Source: Stentor roeselii
Taxonomy: Eukaryota; Ciliophora; Heterotrichea; Heterotrichida; Stentoridae
Direction of reading: 5' to 3'
Assembly (NCBI GenBank): GCA_006503475.1
Contig: RSEH01000096.1
Span: 1 to 64,000 of the forward strand
DNA: 64,000 nucleotides
Below the pieces are notes generated by a model, which saw nothing but the letters and a program-made list of their open reading frames with translations, had not been told where the DNA came from and did not search any database. Each line of letters opens with the position of its first letter. The first letter of the stretch is position 1. The position numbers and the translations under genes are program-made. Shown one piece after another: positions 19,621-28,556 of the stretch.

Positions 19621-21360
19621 ATGGATTCGATCATCCCCAGTACTATTTCTCGGAATCAGAAAATTTTGATTTCTGCTTCTGGATCACTACTGCTTTATTC
19701 CTTGATAAAATACCTACGAAGAAGAGCAAAAGCCAAAAAAATGAGAGATAAAGGTAAGGCTAAGTTGAATTCAAAACTTTCCCAACCAATTCCAGTTCTT
19801 CCAAAAGTTAGCGAGGAGAAAACAGCAGAAATTCTTTCTTTGAAGGTTCATGAATTAGTAGAAGGTCTAAACAACAAAACACTTACTTCAATGGAAGTAT
19901 TATCTGTCTATATTTCTCGATGCATCGACCAAGGCCGCCGTTTGAACCTTTCAGCGGAGGAGTTATTCCATGATGCAATTACTCGAATATTCTCTATTCC
20001 CGCTTCAGGTCTGCTTTTGGGAGTCCCGATTTCCATAAAGGATGAAATTTTTCAAGAGAACTGCTCGTCTTCTGGGGGTGTTGTGTGGTTAAGTGAATCT
20101 AAAGATCCGAATGATTCGATTCTTGTTTCGCTACTTAGGAAACAAGGAGCTTTACCATTTGTGAGAGGAAATGCCATGCAGTTGATGATGTGGTTTGAAA
20201 CAACGAATAATTTGTATGGAACTGCGCAGAACCCATGGGACACTAAACGAACCCCTGGAGGAAGTTCAGGAGGTGACGCTGGACTCGTTGCTTCAAGGTG
20301 TTGTCCAATCGCTATCGGGTCAGACATCGCGGGAAGCATCAGAATCCCATCCGCTTTCTGTGGAGTTTATGGATTCAAGCCGAGTTCACGAAGAATAACT
20401 AGTATGGATTGTGTTGCAACACATCCAAAAGGATCCTGCCCTTTAGAATTTGTTGTCAAAGCATCATACGGACCTATTGGTAGATGTGTTGAAGACTTAT
20501 CGCTTGTACTTCGGTCATGGTGGCGAAGTGAGTTGTGGGAAAATGATGATGCAGTCATACCTCTTAGTTTCAACGAGGAAGAGTATAAAAAAGAAGGAAA
20601 ACTTAGAATTGGGTACTTTGAATATAATCAAGTCTTTGAATGTGCTCAGGTAGTTAAAAATGTTGTCCAAGAAACTGTTCAGAAGTTGCAAGAACTGGGA
20701 CATGAAATGATTCCGGTTAATACAAACATGATTCCAAGAGCAGCTGAACTGTTTATTAGGGCAACTTATGCAATTCCTGGAAGTTATATGATGGAAGAAT
20801 TGCAAGGAGAGGATCCTGCCTGGACTTATATGAAGAGCTATTACCAGGCCAAATCAAGTATATTCGACTCTCTATACCGAATGAAATGTTTTTTAACAGG
20901 TCACTGGCGTTTAGCATACTACTTAAAATTCGCAAAACAATCAACCTTTTCAGAATTCTGTGAAATTTCACGAGGAATAAGCGAGTTTAAATTTGAATTC
21001 GGCCAATACTGGAACGAGTTAGGTCTCGACGCGATAGTCTGTCCAATCTGGCCATTAGTAGCTCCTCTTCACAGAACAACAGTGAAAATAGCTCCTGCTT
21101 TTTCCTATTCTTTTCTTTGGAACCTTTTAGACTACCCAGCAGGAGTGGTTCCAGTGAGACAAGTTCAAGAAGGAGAAGACATTTACGACAGTAAAGAAAG
21201 AGATAGTTTTGTGAAAGTCGCGAAAGAAATCATGTCAGGAAGTGTTGGACTTCCTGTTTCCATTCAAGTCGTCGGCAAGCCTTATGAAGACGAAAAAACT
21301 TTAAGATTGATGAAGGTTGTTGAAAAAATTCATCAGTTTCATAAATTGGCTGATATTTAG
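19621..21360 (+). CDS. FAAH: Fatty-acid amide hydrolase-like amidase-signature enzyme
   Basis: 579 aa. An N-terminal hydrophobic helix (about 12-31) is followed by a very basic stretch (YLRRRAKAKK), as in membrane-bound FAAH. The amidase-signature Ser-Ser-Lys triad is complete: Lys140 in VPISIKDE, Ser215 in PGGSSGGDAGL, and nucleophile Ser239 in GSDIAGSIRIP. The spacings 75 and 24 are the same as I recall for mammalian FAAH (K142, S217, S241). Family members hydrolyse fatty-acid amides such as N-acylethanolamines or oleamide at internal membranes; substrate here is inferred. Length matches the family. Its TAG stop lies at the edge of a 49-bp tandem repeat shared with the convergent channel gene. 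Confidence 0.92.
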   Translation: MDSIIPSTISRNQKILISASGSLLLYSLIKYLRRRAKAKKMRDKGKAKLNSKLSQPIPVLPKVSEEKTAEILSLKVHELVEGLNNKTLTSMEVLSVYISRCIDQGRRLNLSAEELFHDAITRIFSIPASGLLLGVPISIKDEIFQENCSSSGGVVWLSESKDPNDSILVSLLRKQGALPFVRGNAMQLMMWFETTNNLYGTAQNPWDTKRTPGGSSGGDAGLVASRCCPIAIGSDIAGSIRIPSAFCGVYGFKPSSRRITSMDCVATHPKGSCPLEFVVKASYGPIGRCVEDLSLVLRSWWRSELWENDDAVIPLSFNEEEYKKEGKLRIGYFEYNQVFECAQVVKNVVQETVQKLQELGHEMIPVNTNMIPRAAELFIRATYAIPGSYMMEELQGEDPAWTYMKSYYQAKSSIFDSLYRMKCFLTGHWRLAYYLKFAKQSTFSEFCEISRGISEFKFEFGQYWNELGLDAIVCPIWPLVAPLHRTTVKIAPAFSYSFLWNLLDYPAGVVPVRQVQEGEDIYDSKERDSFVKVAKEIMSGSVGLPVSIQVVGKPYEDEKTLRLMKVVEKIHQFHKLADI

Positions 21361-21492
21361 ACTAGTGAATAGATAAGGTTATTTATGGAATAAATGATAT
21401 TTAGACTTAGGTAGTGAATTGATAAGGTTATTTATGGAATAAATGATATTTAGACTTAGGTAGTGAATTGATAAGGTTATTTATGGACTAAA
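21350..21492. repeat. 49-bp tandem repeat spanning two convergent stop codons
   Basis: The motif tagtgaat(a/t)gataaggtt recurs at 21363, 21412 and 21461, 49 bp apart. The block tgatatttagac preceding each unit matches the last codons and TAG of the amidase gene. The third unit runs into ggactaaatgatgg, whose complement supplies the TAG stop (21488-21490) of the channel gene. The whole intergenic space is therefore repeat. Confidence 0.85.
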
Positions 21493-23065
21493 TGATGGAA
21501 GGGTTCGTCAGGGAACGGTTTGATGATCTGACGTTTTCGATGTTTGTATTCATCATTATTGTTGTTCTTCTTCTTAGAGCGTGTGATACTTTTTTCTTTA
21601 CTAACTTGCTGAAGTCTTTCACTTGGAATGATTTTAATGCTAGTGGCTCTACGGATTTTGCGAAACTTTCAGAGATTTCGACGTCTTCTCGGGAAACTTT
21701 TCTTTTTATTCCTTTTACTAGTTTAGGAAAATCGATTCTTACTGCATCTTCAAATTCATAAAGAATATCAATTTCACTTTTTCCTGCATCTCTTGATGCT
21801 CTTCTCAGATCCTTGAAGGAAGTGATGGCCTTTCTAAGCTCTCTATAAATTCTGAGCTTTATTGTAAACTGTTCGTTAGTAAGACTATGCAGGTCATTTT
21901 TCAGTACTTTTTTCTTATAAATAACGATTCCATTTGGCTTAATTCGACAAATTGTCTTACTTTTCCATTTTAATGAAAGAAAATAAAGTGTCACAGCCTT
22001 TCTTATGCAGATTCTTGCATATTTTTTCATGTCTTTTGAATAATATTTTCTTGATATCCAGGCATAAGACAAGTTCTGACCTTCATCCAGTTTCATTTTC
22101 TGATGAATGGTAACAACTAACATGCCGAGGTACATGTTTCCTAAAATGCAAGCTATAATGCAAATACCTCTTCCAAGATGAGTCATTGGGTACAGATTTC
22201 CGTATCCGACTGTTGTGGTTGTATAAAAGATAACCCACATATTATCCCAGAAAGTCCTCAAGCTACTTTCTGTACTAACTCCCTTAACTTCTCTATCAGG
22301 CTGTTCACAAAGTTTCATAGCAATAGCAGTAAAAGTCGACATAAACAAGAAAAATGCTGCAATTCCAATAAAAGGTGAATGCTGAATATAACACTTCAAT
22401 GCAAAATAAGCATCAGCCTTAACCGCATGTTTCCCACAAATTTTCTGTGCCTTAATCTGAGTATATTCCGAGTAATGTCCAAAGAGTCTTAAAATGACAT
22501 AAAGTCTAACCATTGACACAAAAGTAAGAACAGCACTTAACGAGTACTCAACAGTGAACCCTAGCATTTCGACTGAGAAAGTAAAGTCGAAGTAAGGAAT
22601 CGCGACAAGAAAGACCATCAAAATTTCTACCATCATTGGTTTGTACAACCCAGTAGTAAGTAAGTTATCCGAAATAGAGACCTGGTACTTTGCAAGCATT
22701 ATACTGAGTCTAACCTGGTACCTTCTAATGATCCACAAGATGGAACTTAAAGAAAGGACTAAAATGATCAGGCGAAGGTTGTTGATGAAGTCAGTAAACT
22801 TGTAATTATTCTCGAAATAAAGGTTATGTTGAAGGATGGTCACTCCACAAACTATCGTGTTGATCAGGGCGAGAACGGTGTCGTCATTCACCAACTCGCT
22901 CTTGAATGAGTCTATCATTTCTTGATTACTCGCTGGTAATAGAAATGCATTCGACCGTCTTCGTCTTGTTGGGCTTGAATCAGTGATAAATACTGATCTC
23001 TTGTCCTTTTCTACTGTCGTGTAGCCTAAAAATGTCTCGTCAAACTCAATCGGCTGAACTTTCAT
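21488..23065 (-). CDS. SK-like (calcium/calmodulin-gated type) potassium channel
   Basis: 525 aa from the ATG at 23065 (MKVQPIEFDE); a longer frame exists but begins with TTG inside the opposite gene, so this ATG is preferred. Six hydrophobic segments lie between about 70 and 330, then the pore signature TTTTVGYGNLYPMT, S6, and a basic helical region. That region (KYARICIRKAVTLYFLSLKW) sits where SK channels carry the calmodulin-binding domain. S4 has few positive charges, as in voltage-insensitive SK channels. The selectivity filter reads GYGN rather than the usual GYGD. Predicted to give Ca2+-controlled K+ efflux and shape ciliary/cortical excitability. C-terminal tail is basic and Ser-rich. 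Confidence 0.85.
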   Translation of the reverse strand: MKVQPIEFDETFLGYTTVEKDKRSVFITDSSPTRRRRSNAFLLPASNQEMIDSFKSELVNDDTVLALINTIVCGVTILQHNLYFENNYKFTDFINNLRLIILVLSLSSILWIIRRYQVRLSIMLAKYQVSISDNLLTTGLYKPMMVEILMVFLVAIPYFDFTFSVEMLGFTVEYSLSAVLTFVSMVRLYVILRLFGHYSEYTQIKAQKICGKHAVKADAYFALKCYIQHSPFIGIAAFFLFMSTFTAIAMKLCEQPDREVKGVSTESSLRTFWDNMWVIFYTTTTVGYGNLYPMTHLGRGICIIACILGNMYLGMLVVTIHQKMKLDEGQNLSYAWISRKYYSKDMKKYARICIRKAVTLYFLSLKWKSKTICRIKPNGIVIYKKKVLKNDLHSLTNEQFTIKLRIYRELRKAITSFKDLRRASRDAGKSEIDILYEFEDAVRIDFPKLVKGIKRKVSREDVEISESFAKSVEPLALKSFQVKDFSKLVKKKVSHALRRRTTIMMNTNIENVRSSNRSLTNPSII

Positions 23066-23074
23066 TAAAGTAAT

Positions 23075-25090
23075 ATGAAAAGGTACTTCGGTAAAAATAA
23101 CACCCCGAACAAAGCACTTCAAAGTGATAGAATTGATTTTTTTAGTCTTAAAACACCGAAATTGGGATTCGGGTATTTGAATAAGTCGGTTCAACAGCTT
23201 AAAAAGGAACTACTGGAGAAAAATGAATATGAACAAGCCTTGAAAAGATTGGACATCTCTCCAAACCCATCTCGATATCGAAACCCATTCAAGACCATTC
23301 CCGAGTCCTTAACAAAAACGACCTTAAAAAGAAACCGCTTTATCCAAGACTTCGACATCGACGAGTTCATCGACGCGATGTTTTTCCGAGTAAACAATTC
23401 CTACCTTCTAATAAACAAAGAATTCGGAGCTCCAATCGACTTTTTCACAGCAGAGCTTCAAGTAAAGAACTTAAAAAAGTTCAAGCCAACAATCCGAGGT
23501 GTTGAAACAGACGACGTAGACAAGACCCCACTCGAGGAATACTGGATGAAATACATCAGTCCTTTGCCAGCAGTGAGATGGGACGTGTTCGAAGAGGCTC
23601 TCTGCAGATATTTCATCATTTCAATCAACCAGTCAGTAGGAAAAGTCAGAAAAATCAACTGGGACATCTTTTTACCCAAGCTTTTCAAAGCCACTGCAAG
23701 TATTTCAAATGAACTCGAACTTTGGCCTGGTCACCCAGGCCTCGGGCCGATTAATTTCAAGTTGCCTATTGTGACTCTTTGTAACTTTCAAAATTGCATC
23801 ACTTCTGGAAAGTTTAAAAAAATAGTCATCAAGTCCATCAGGCTTGAAACTTTTTATTTAACTGAAAGATTCAAGAAAAATGTTTATGTTTTCGCTTGTG
23901 GAACGGAATATAAAGGAAACTGGAAAAGCTTTCAAAGAGATGGACTTAGTAAATTGACTTGTAAAGAGTATTTTTCGTATGAAGGGTACTTTTTTAAAGG
24001 ACTTCGACATGGATATGGAGTTTGTAAGGCTGAGGAATCGATTTATAGTGGGTATTGGGAAGCTGATTTTATTGATGGACCTGGAGAACTTTGCTATTTT
24101 GATGGGTCTGTTATTTCTGGAGTTTGGAAAATGGGGAAAGTGGTCAGTGGAAATTTGAGATTTTCAGGAGGTGAGTTTATTGGGTACTTCAATTCTTTGT
24201 TTTTTGAAGGAGCTGGAACTTTTTCTTGTAAAAATGGAGATGTGAAAAAAGGGACTTGGTCTAAAGGAAAACTCAATGGAAACTGTGAAGTCGTTTTAAA
24301 AAACGGGTCATTTTACAAAGGGTTTTTCGTCGATGACCTCATGGAAGGAGAAGCCCTAATCGACACTCCTCACTTCAAATACACTGGCTTGGTCAAAGAG
24401 TCTCTTCCTGATGGGGAAGGCTGCATGACCTTCAAACAAAAACCTGTCGAGTATAAAGGATTCTTTATTTCAGGTGTTATTAATGGAAAAGGTATTTATC
24501 GGGTCGATTCTGATTATTTCAAAGGCGAGTTCATTCATGGAAAACTCACTGGAAAAGGAGAAAAAGTCTTTTCTGAAATCGCGAAATACTCTGGAGAGTT
24601 TTCGGATTCGATGATGCAAGGAAAAGGGGTTCTTCGTATTTCTTGTGAAAAAATCAAGGCTATTTTTTCAGGAGAGTTTAAAATGAATAAGTTTCATGGA
24701 ATTGGGAGGTTAAAAATTGAAAATAAAGAGTATAGAGGCGCTTTTGCTTCTGGAGAACTTCATGGAAATGGAGAAATTAATCTTGAAGGAATGATTTTTA
24801 AGGGAAGCTTCAGTAAAAATGAGATTAATAGCAAAGGTGCTGTGCATTTTATTGATGGAAGTTATTATAATGGAGACTTTTTGGCTGGGGTTCCTTTTGG
24901 TAGTGGTGAAGCTCTGGATGACAGTGGATACTGGATAGCTTCCAACTTTGTCGATGGTAAACCATCAAGTCGCCATCGTCTAAACCCAAGTTTTTTCGCA
25001 AACCTTCAAAATTTCAAAGCCCAGTTGAGTCAGTTTTTATCAGACCTGACCTGGATAAATGAAAAGTTCTTAGTAAATAATTTTATATAA
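23075..25090 (+). CDS. MORN-repeat protein
   Basis: 671 aa. Residues 1-265 form a helical/globular N-terminal part without recognised motif. From about 275 to 630 there are roughly 14-16 MORN-type beta hairpins, eg YEGYFFKGLRHGYGVC, YSGYWEADFIDGPGEL, YKGFFISGVINGKGIY, YRGAFASGELHGNGEI and YNGDFLAGVPFGSGEA. MORN arrays bind membranes/phospholipids or act as dimeric scaffolds and are common in ciliary radial-spoke and cortical proteins of protists. The ATG lies only 9 nt from the ATG of the divergent channel gene. The 3' end overlaps the convergent gene by 8 nt. Confidence 0.88.
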   Translation: MKRYFGKNNTPNKALQSDRIDFFSLKTPKLGFGYLNKSVQQLKKELLEKNEYEQALKRLDISPNPSRYRNPFKTIPESLTKTTLKRNRFIQDFDIDEFIDAMFFRVNNSYLLINKEFGAPIDFFTAELQVKNLKKFKPTIRGVETDDVDKTPLEEYWMKYISPLPAVRWDVFEEALCRYFIISINQSVGKVRKINWDIFLPKLFKATASISNELELWPGHPGLGPINFKLPIVTLCNFQNCITSGKFKKIVIKSIRLETFYLTERFKKNVYVFACGTEYKGNWKSFQRDGLSKLTCKEYFSYEGYFFKGLRHGYGVCKAEESIYSGYWEADFIDGPGELCYFDGSVISGVWKMGKVVSGNLRFSGGEFIGYFNSLFFEGAGTFSCKNGDVKKGTWSKGKLNGNCEVVLKNGSFYKGFFVDDLMEGEALIDTPHFKYTGLVKESLPDGEGCMTFKQKPVEYKGFFISGVINGKGIYRVDSDYFKGEFIHGKLTGKGEKVFSEIAKYSGEFSDSMMQGKGVLRISCEKIKAIFSGEFKMNKFHGIGRLKIENKEYRGAFASGELHGNGEINLEGMIFKGSFSKNEINSKGAVHFIDGSYYNGDFLAGVPFGSGEALDDSGYWIASNFVDGKPSSRHRLNPSFFANLQNFKAQLSQFLSDLTWINEKFLVNNFI

Positions 25091-26360
25091 TTTTAAAATA
25101 TTTTGCTTCCAGACTTGGAAGTTTCGAGTCAGAAGCCGATCTTGTATGTAGAAACTTGCGAGGCATATCTTTGAACGTTTTATGTGAGTTTCTAGGCCTG
25201 GGGTCTAAAAGTCCTTGATTTTGTTGTTTTTCATTATCAGGTTGTGTTAAGTCAGCACTCAATTTTCGACTTCCTGTTTGTTTAATTGTAGAAATCTTTT
25301 GAACGTTTAAATCTCTTACCCAGTTCTTTGGACGAGTTTTTTCCAGGAAAGATAAAAGGTCACTTAAGGAATCAAGTCTGTTTTCTAAGTTCATTTCTTT
25401 GAAAGTGTCTCGACTGTTAAAGTGAAAAGATGCTTTTTTCAGGTCATGTTTATCATCAGTGCTAAACTTTTTTCTCTGAAAATATTCATGAAAAAACTGT
25501 TTTTTTCGATTTTTATGAATAGTTTTTGCAATCATTTCTAAAAAAACAGGAGAATTGTTGATTATCGGCTTGTTTAAAGGTACTCGAATTCTATTCATCT
25601 CTCTTTTCCTTATTTCTTTTTCCGGTATCATAAGATTATGTTGAATTTCATCATCACTTATTTCTTCAGAAGTCCCTTCACTTGGTTTAAAGCTGGAAAC
25701 TCTTTGAAAGTCTTTCGACCCGTCAAAAGTTTCATTTTGAAATATGAGTTCATCAATTTTTACAAGAAAAATATGATGAGTCCCTGTCATTAAAAGATCC
25801 AAATTCATTGAAAGAAGAGTTTTCGAGAACCTTCCCATCATTTCACAGAGCCCGACAACGAAATTCACGATTTTGTCTGAAATGTTTTGATCTTTAAGCT
25901 GGGATCCTTTTTCTTTGTCGAATCTTCGAGTTTCTATTTCTAGATGAAGCTCGTTTTTTGAATTGTTGCATGAAACTCGGAAGATGCTCGGGTCTTCGAT
26001 GCCTGGAAGTGCCAGATGCATGCTGGTTATTTCAAGACCGTGCATTTGGTTGTTTACTAACTCTGCTGCTTCTTTGGCTGATATGATTTTTCGCCCGTTC
26101 TTGTGATATAAGTAGCAGATGAACTTGTCTGGCTTATATTCGTCTAGCACTGGAGACCGCTTTGATAAAAAGTGAGACATCAGGTACTTAACTTGATTTG
26201 AAGGCGATGAAACTAAGTTTCGATGCACTTGTCCGTTAGAGTTCAGACAGTACCAATCAAGTAATCTTTCTCTTCTGCAGAAACCTACTTCAAGCATATT
26301 TAGAGAAATTTGTCTTTGAGCGAATTGAAACAATAGCCAGTTGAAACTTTTTTTTTCCAT
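25083..26360 (-). CDS. Uncharacterised protein, member A of a two-paralogue family
   Basis: 425 aa, no known domain recognised. It resembles the protein encoded at 32862-34214. Both begin ME(E/K)K.F.WLL, then about 10 residues to an ISxxML motif, then an (R)ER(T)L segment, and both have the same order of a globular N-terminal half (about 220 residues) and a basic, Ser-rich tail. The globular half ends in a strand pattern FLVKIDE (here) or LWLSYMDF (paralogue). Role unknown; the absence of transmembrane helices suggests a cytosolic or cytoskeletal protein. Its ATG is 2 nt after the stop of the upstream kinase-like gene, and its 3' end overlaps the MORN gene by 8 nt. Confidence 0.75.
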   Translation of the reverse strand: MEKKSFNWLLFQFAQRQISLNMLEVGFCRRERLLDWYCLNSNGQVHRNLVSSPSNQVKYLMSHFLSKRSPVLDEYKPDKFICYLYHKNGRKIISAKEAAELVNNQMHGLEITSMHLALPGIEDPSIFRVSCNNSKNELHLEIETRRFDKEKGSQLKDQNISDKIVNFVVGLCEMMGRFSKTLLSMNLDLLMTGTHHIFLVKIDELIFQNETFDGSKDFQRVSSFKPSEGTSEEISDDEIQHNLMIPEKEIRKREMNRIRVPLNKPIINNSPVFLEMIAKTIHKNRKKQFFHEYFQRKKFSTDDKHDLKKASFHFNSRDTFKEMNLENRLDSLSDLLSFLEKTRPKNWVRDLNVQKISTIKQTGSRKLSADLTQPDNEKQQNQGLLDPRPRNSHKTFKDMPRKFLHTRSASDSKLPSLEAKYFKII

Positions 26361-26362
26361 TT

Positions 26363-27763
26363 TTATTCTATGCTAGATTTGATGTAACTTTTAATCGCTG
26401 CCAAAGAAACCAGGTTATTTTCTGGTTTTACCTTCATAGTGAAATCTCTCCACTCACTCGGAAGTACGTTTTCCAAGTCACTCATGAGATGTTTCAAATT
26501 CACAAATCCTCCTTCAGCTCCAAACAACTTAGCAATATTCTTTCTTTTAATCTCTTTATTCCAATCAGTTAAGACAATTTTCAGTTCAGTGTAATCAATG
26601 ACTCCACTTTGGTCAATATCAATATTGTTCATAATAGCATCAATCTCTTGCTCTACATCAATTCCAGCCTGTCCAAAGGTAAATATTAGTTCTTCTTTGC
26701 TTACTTTTCCATCAAAATTCTGATCAATCTGCTTAAAACACCTGACAATTTCATTATCCTCCAGATTCATCTTAAAGATATAAAAACACAAAAAACACCT
26801 AGTCAAGTTCGACCTTACCCTGAAATTCTTGAGTTTATTCAAAGTGTTATAATTAATGCAATAGCTAGTTCTAGACTGCTGTAACCATATATGACTCAAA
26901 GCTTGTTCCGTAGTAATTCGAGTATTAGGGTTTCTTTCCAACATCTTGCCAATCAAATCTCTAGCAGCCACAGAGAGTGACTCATAGTTCAAATTGATGA
27001 AGTCCAAATTACAAGCACTAATTTCATTTAAAATTCCATCAACGTTACGACAGAAAAAAGGCAATTTCCCAACAAGCAGTGTGTAAAGAATGATTCCAGC
27101 GCTCCAAACATCACATTGAGACGACAACTGCCCGACAGTAAGGAGCTCTGGACTGGTGTAAATAGGGTCAATGAACTCTAGTCCAGTTATACCTTCCTTT
27201 GATGGCCTTGCGAAGGAAAAACCGACGATTTTTGCCAGGCTGTCTTCGGATTGGCTTGAAACCATTATGTTGTTTAAGGTCAGGTCACAGTGAACTAAGT
27301 TTTGCTTGTGGATGTAGTTTAGACCTAAAAGAATGTCGAGCATGAATCTTGCTACTTTTGTCTCGTCTCCTGGCTTTTTTATGTGGTCTTTTAGAGTACC
27401 TCCATTTATGTACTCGTAAACTATGTAAAAACTTCGGGTTGATTCTATGGTTTCGTAGATTTTTAGAATGTTTGGATGGTCGAGAGTACTTAGGATATTC
27501 ACTTCTCGCTGAATGGTTGCTGATTGCGAAACCTGAATTTTCGGCACTTCTTTCACAGTGTAATGTAAACCTGAGCCCTTCTCTTTAGCAAAGTACATAG
27601 TGCACTGATCAGAAGATCCCAAAGCAAGCTGAATCTCATAAAATTCACTAATCGGTCCAACCCTACTCAACACAAAATTGAGAGGAATAGACCTAAAATG
27701 CTCTCCAGTCTCATTATTTTTCGAACTGACAGGATTGAATGGCAAAGACCTATTACAGCCCAT
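26363..27763 (-). CDS. CDPK-like protein with degenerate kinase domain (predicted pseudokinase) and EF hands
   Basis: 466 aa with a MGC N terminus (myristoylation/palmitoylation type). Kinase fold about 42-295: the VAIK-type Lys71 (YTVKEV) is present, but the Gly loop is poor (LGSSDQCTMYFA), HRD is HCD (158-160) followed by LTLNN instead of LKPEN, and DFG is replaced by GFS (181-183), removing the Mg-binding Asp. APE reads SPE. After an autoinhibitory/junction-like helix come EF hands. The first two loops are canonical (347-358 with D, N, D, S and E at ligand positions; 382-393 DIDQSGVIDYTE); the last two are degenerate. It is therefore a Ca2+-responsive scaffold or allosteric partner rather than a typical active CDPK. 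Family assignment is strong; inactivity is inferred. Confidence 0.88.
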   Translation of the reverse strand: MGCNRSLPFNPVSSKNNETGEHFRSIPLNFVLSRVGPISEFYEIQLALGSSDQCTMYFAKEKGSGLHYTVKEVPKIQVSQSATIQREVNILSTLDHPNILKIYETIESTRSFYIVYEYINGGTLKDHIKKPGDETKVARFMLDILLGLNYIHKQNLVHCDLTLNNIMVSSQSEDSLAKIVGFSFARPSKEGITGLEFIDPIYTSPELLTVGQLSSQCDVWSAGIILYTLLVGKLPFFCRNVDGILNEISACNLDFINLNYESLSVAARDLIGKMLERNPNTRITTEQALSHIWLQQSRTSYCINYNTLNKLKNFRVRSNLTRCFLCFYIFKMNLEDNEIVRCFKQIDQNFDGKVSKEELIFTFGQAGIDVEQEIDAIMNNIDIDQSGVIDYTELKIVLTDWNKEIKRKNIAKLFGAEGGFVNLKHLMSDLENVLPSEWRDFTMKVKPENNLVSLAAIKSYIKSSIE

Positions 27764-27881
27764 TTATACCAAAAGATTAAAATGTCGGAAATAAATCTTT
27801 TCAACATAATCTTGAGTAAGAATAATTTTCATATTTTCATCATTTCTCTAAAACTACTTAATTTGATTAAATAAAACTTTG

Positions 27882-28373
27882 ATGAGGCCAACATGTCTAA
27901 ATTTCCGAAGTCCCAAAGAAAAAACTCCTGATCCTTATGACGTGCGAGTGACTTGCAACGGAAGTCCTGTTGTTTCTCCTTATCGACGGACTCCTTCTTT
28001 TTCAAGAGACAAACGATTTCGACAGTACGACAATGAAGCGAAAAAAACTGGGTACTTGATTGGACCTGGCTCTTATGTCTTCACTTCTGCGTCGAGAGTC
28101 AAGGGCGGGATCAAGTACAAACCTTATCATATCAAAAAGAATCCAAACGATCTTCTTTATGTTGGACATTCACTTGTTTTAAATGGGCCGAATCGGCCTG
28201 TTTTCACACCTGATGTCAATTTTGTCAAAAAAACGGAAAATAGGTCTACTAGTGCTTCGACTGCACATCATTCGTCTTATAAAAATCTTAAAAATCGAAA
28301 GGTTTTTATTAGTGATGATAAAATTGAAACTTACTCACCTGGTACTGTGCCGTGCATTGCATCGCAAGGGTAA
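27882..28373 (+). CDS. Small GPGSY-motif (SHIPPO/STPG-like) protein
   Basis: 163 aa from the ATG at 27882. Basic and rich in Tyr/Pro/Ser. It contains YLIGPGSYVF (about residue 59) and further Pro-Gly turns (YSPGTVP near the end), the kind of motif found in SHIPPO/STPG repeats of microtubule-inner and flagellar proteins. Only one or two recognisable repeats are present, so the assignment is tentative. The gene is divergent from the pseudokinase gene (118 bp between ATGs). Confidence 0.6.
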   Translation: MRPTCLNFRSPKEKTPDPYDVRVTCNGSPVVSPYRRTPSFSRDKRFRQYDNEAKKTGYLIGPGSYVFTSASRVKGGIKYKPYHIKKNPNDLLYVGHSLVLNGPNRPVFTPDVNFVKKTENRSTSASTAHHSSYKNLKNRKVFISDDKIETYSPGTVPCIASQG

Positions 28374-28556
28374 GGGTTTTTATAAAATATTCTTACTTTA
28401 GTGTTTCTTTACAATAAACAATTAAATGAAATCAATATTTCCATCATCAGTAACTCCAATCTACCCAAATTTTCTATTAAAAAATGTTTTTATCAAACCT
28501 AAATAAGTTAAGATTATCTATTCTTACCATTTCAGTATAGTTGGATATTTTAAAAA

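Noticed and set aside
23066-23194. Longer N terminus for the SK-like channel
   Set aside because: That start is TTG and lies within the opposite MORN coding region; the first ATG in frame is at 23065.
26370-26395. Possible 16-nt intron gttacatcaaatctag at the end of the pseudokinase
   Set aside because: Removing it gives an immediate stop and no longer frame, and the unspliced end completes a normal EF-hand helix.
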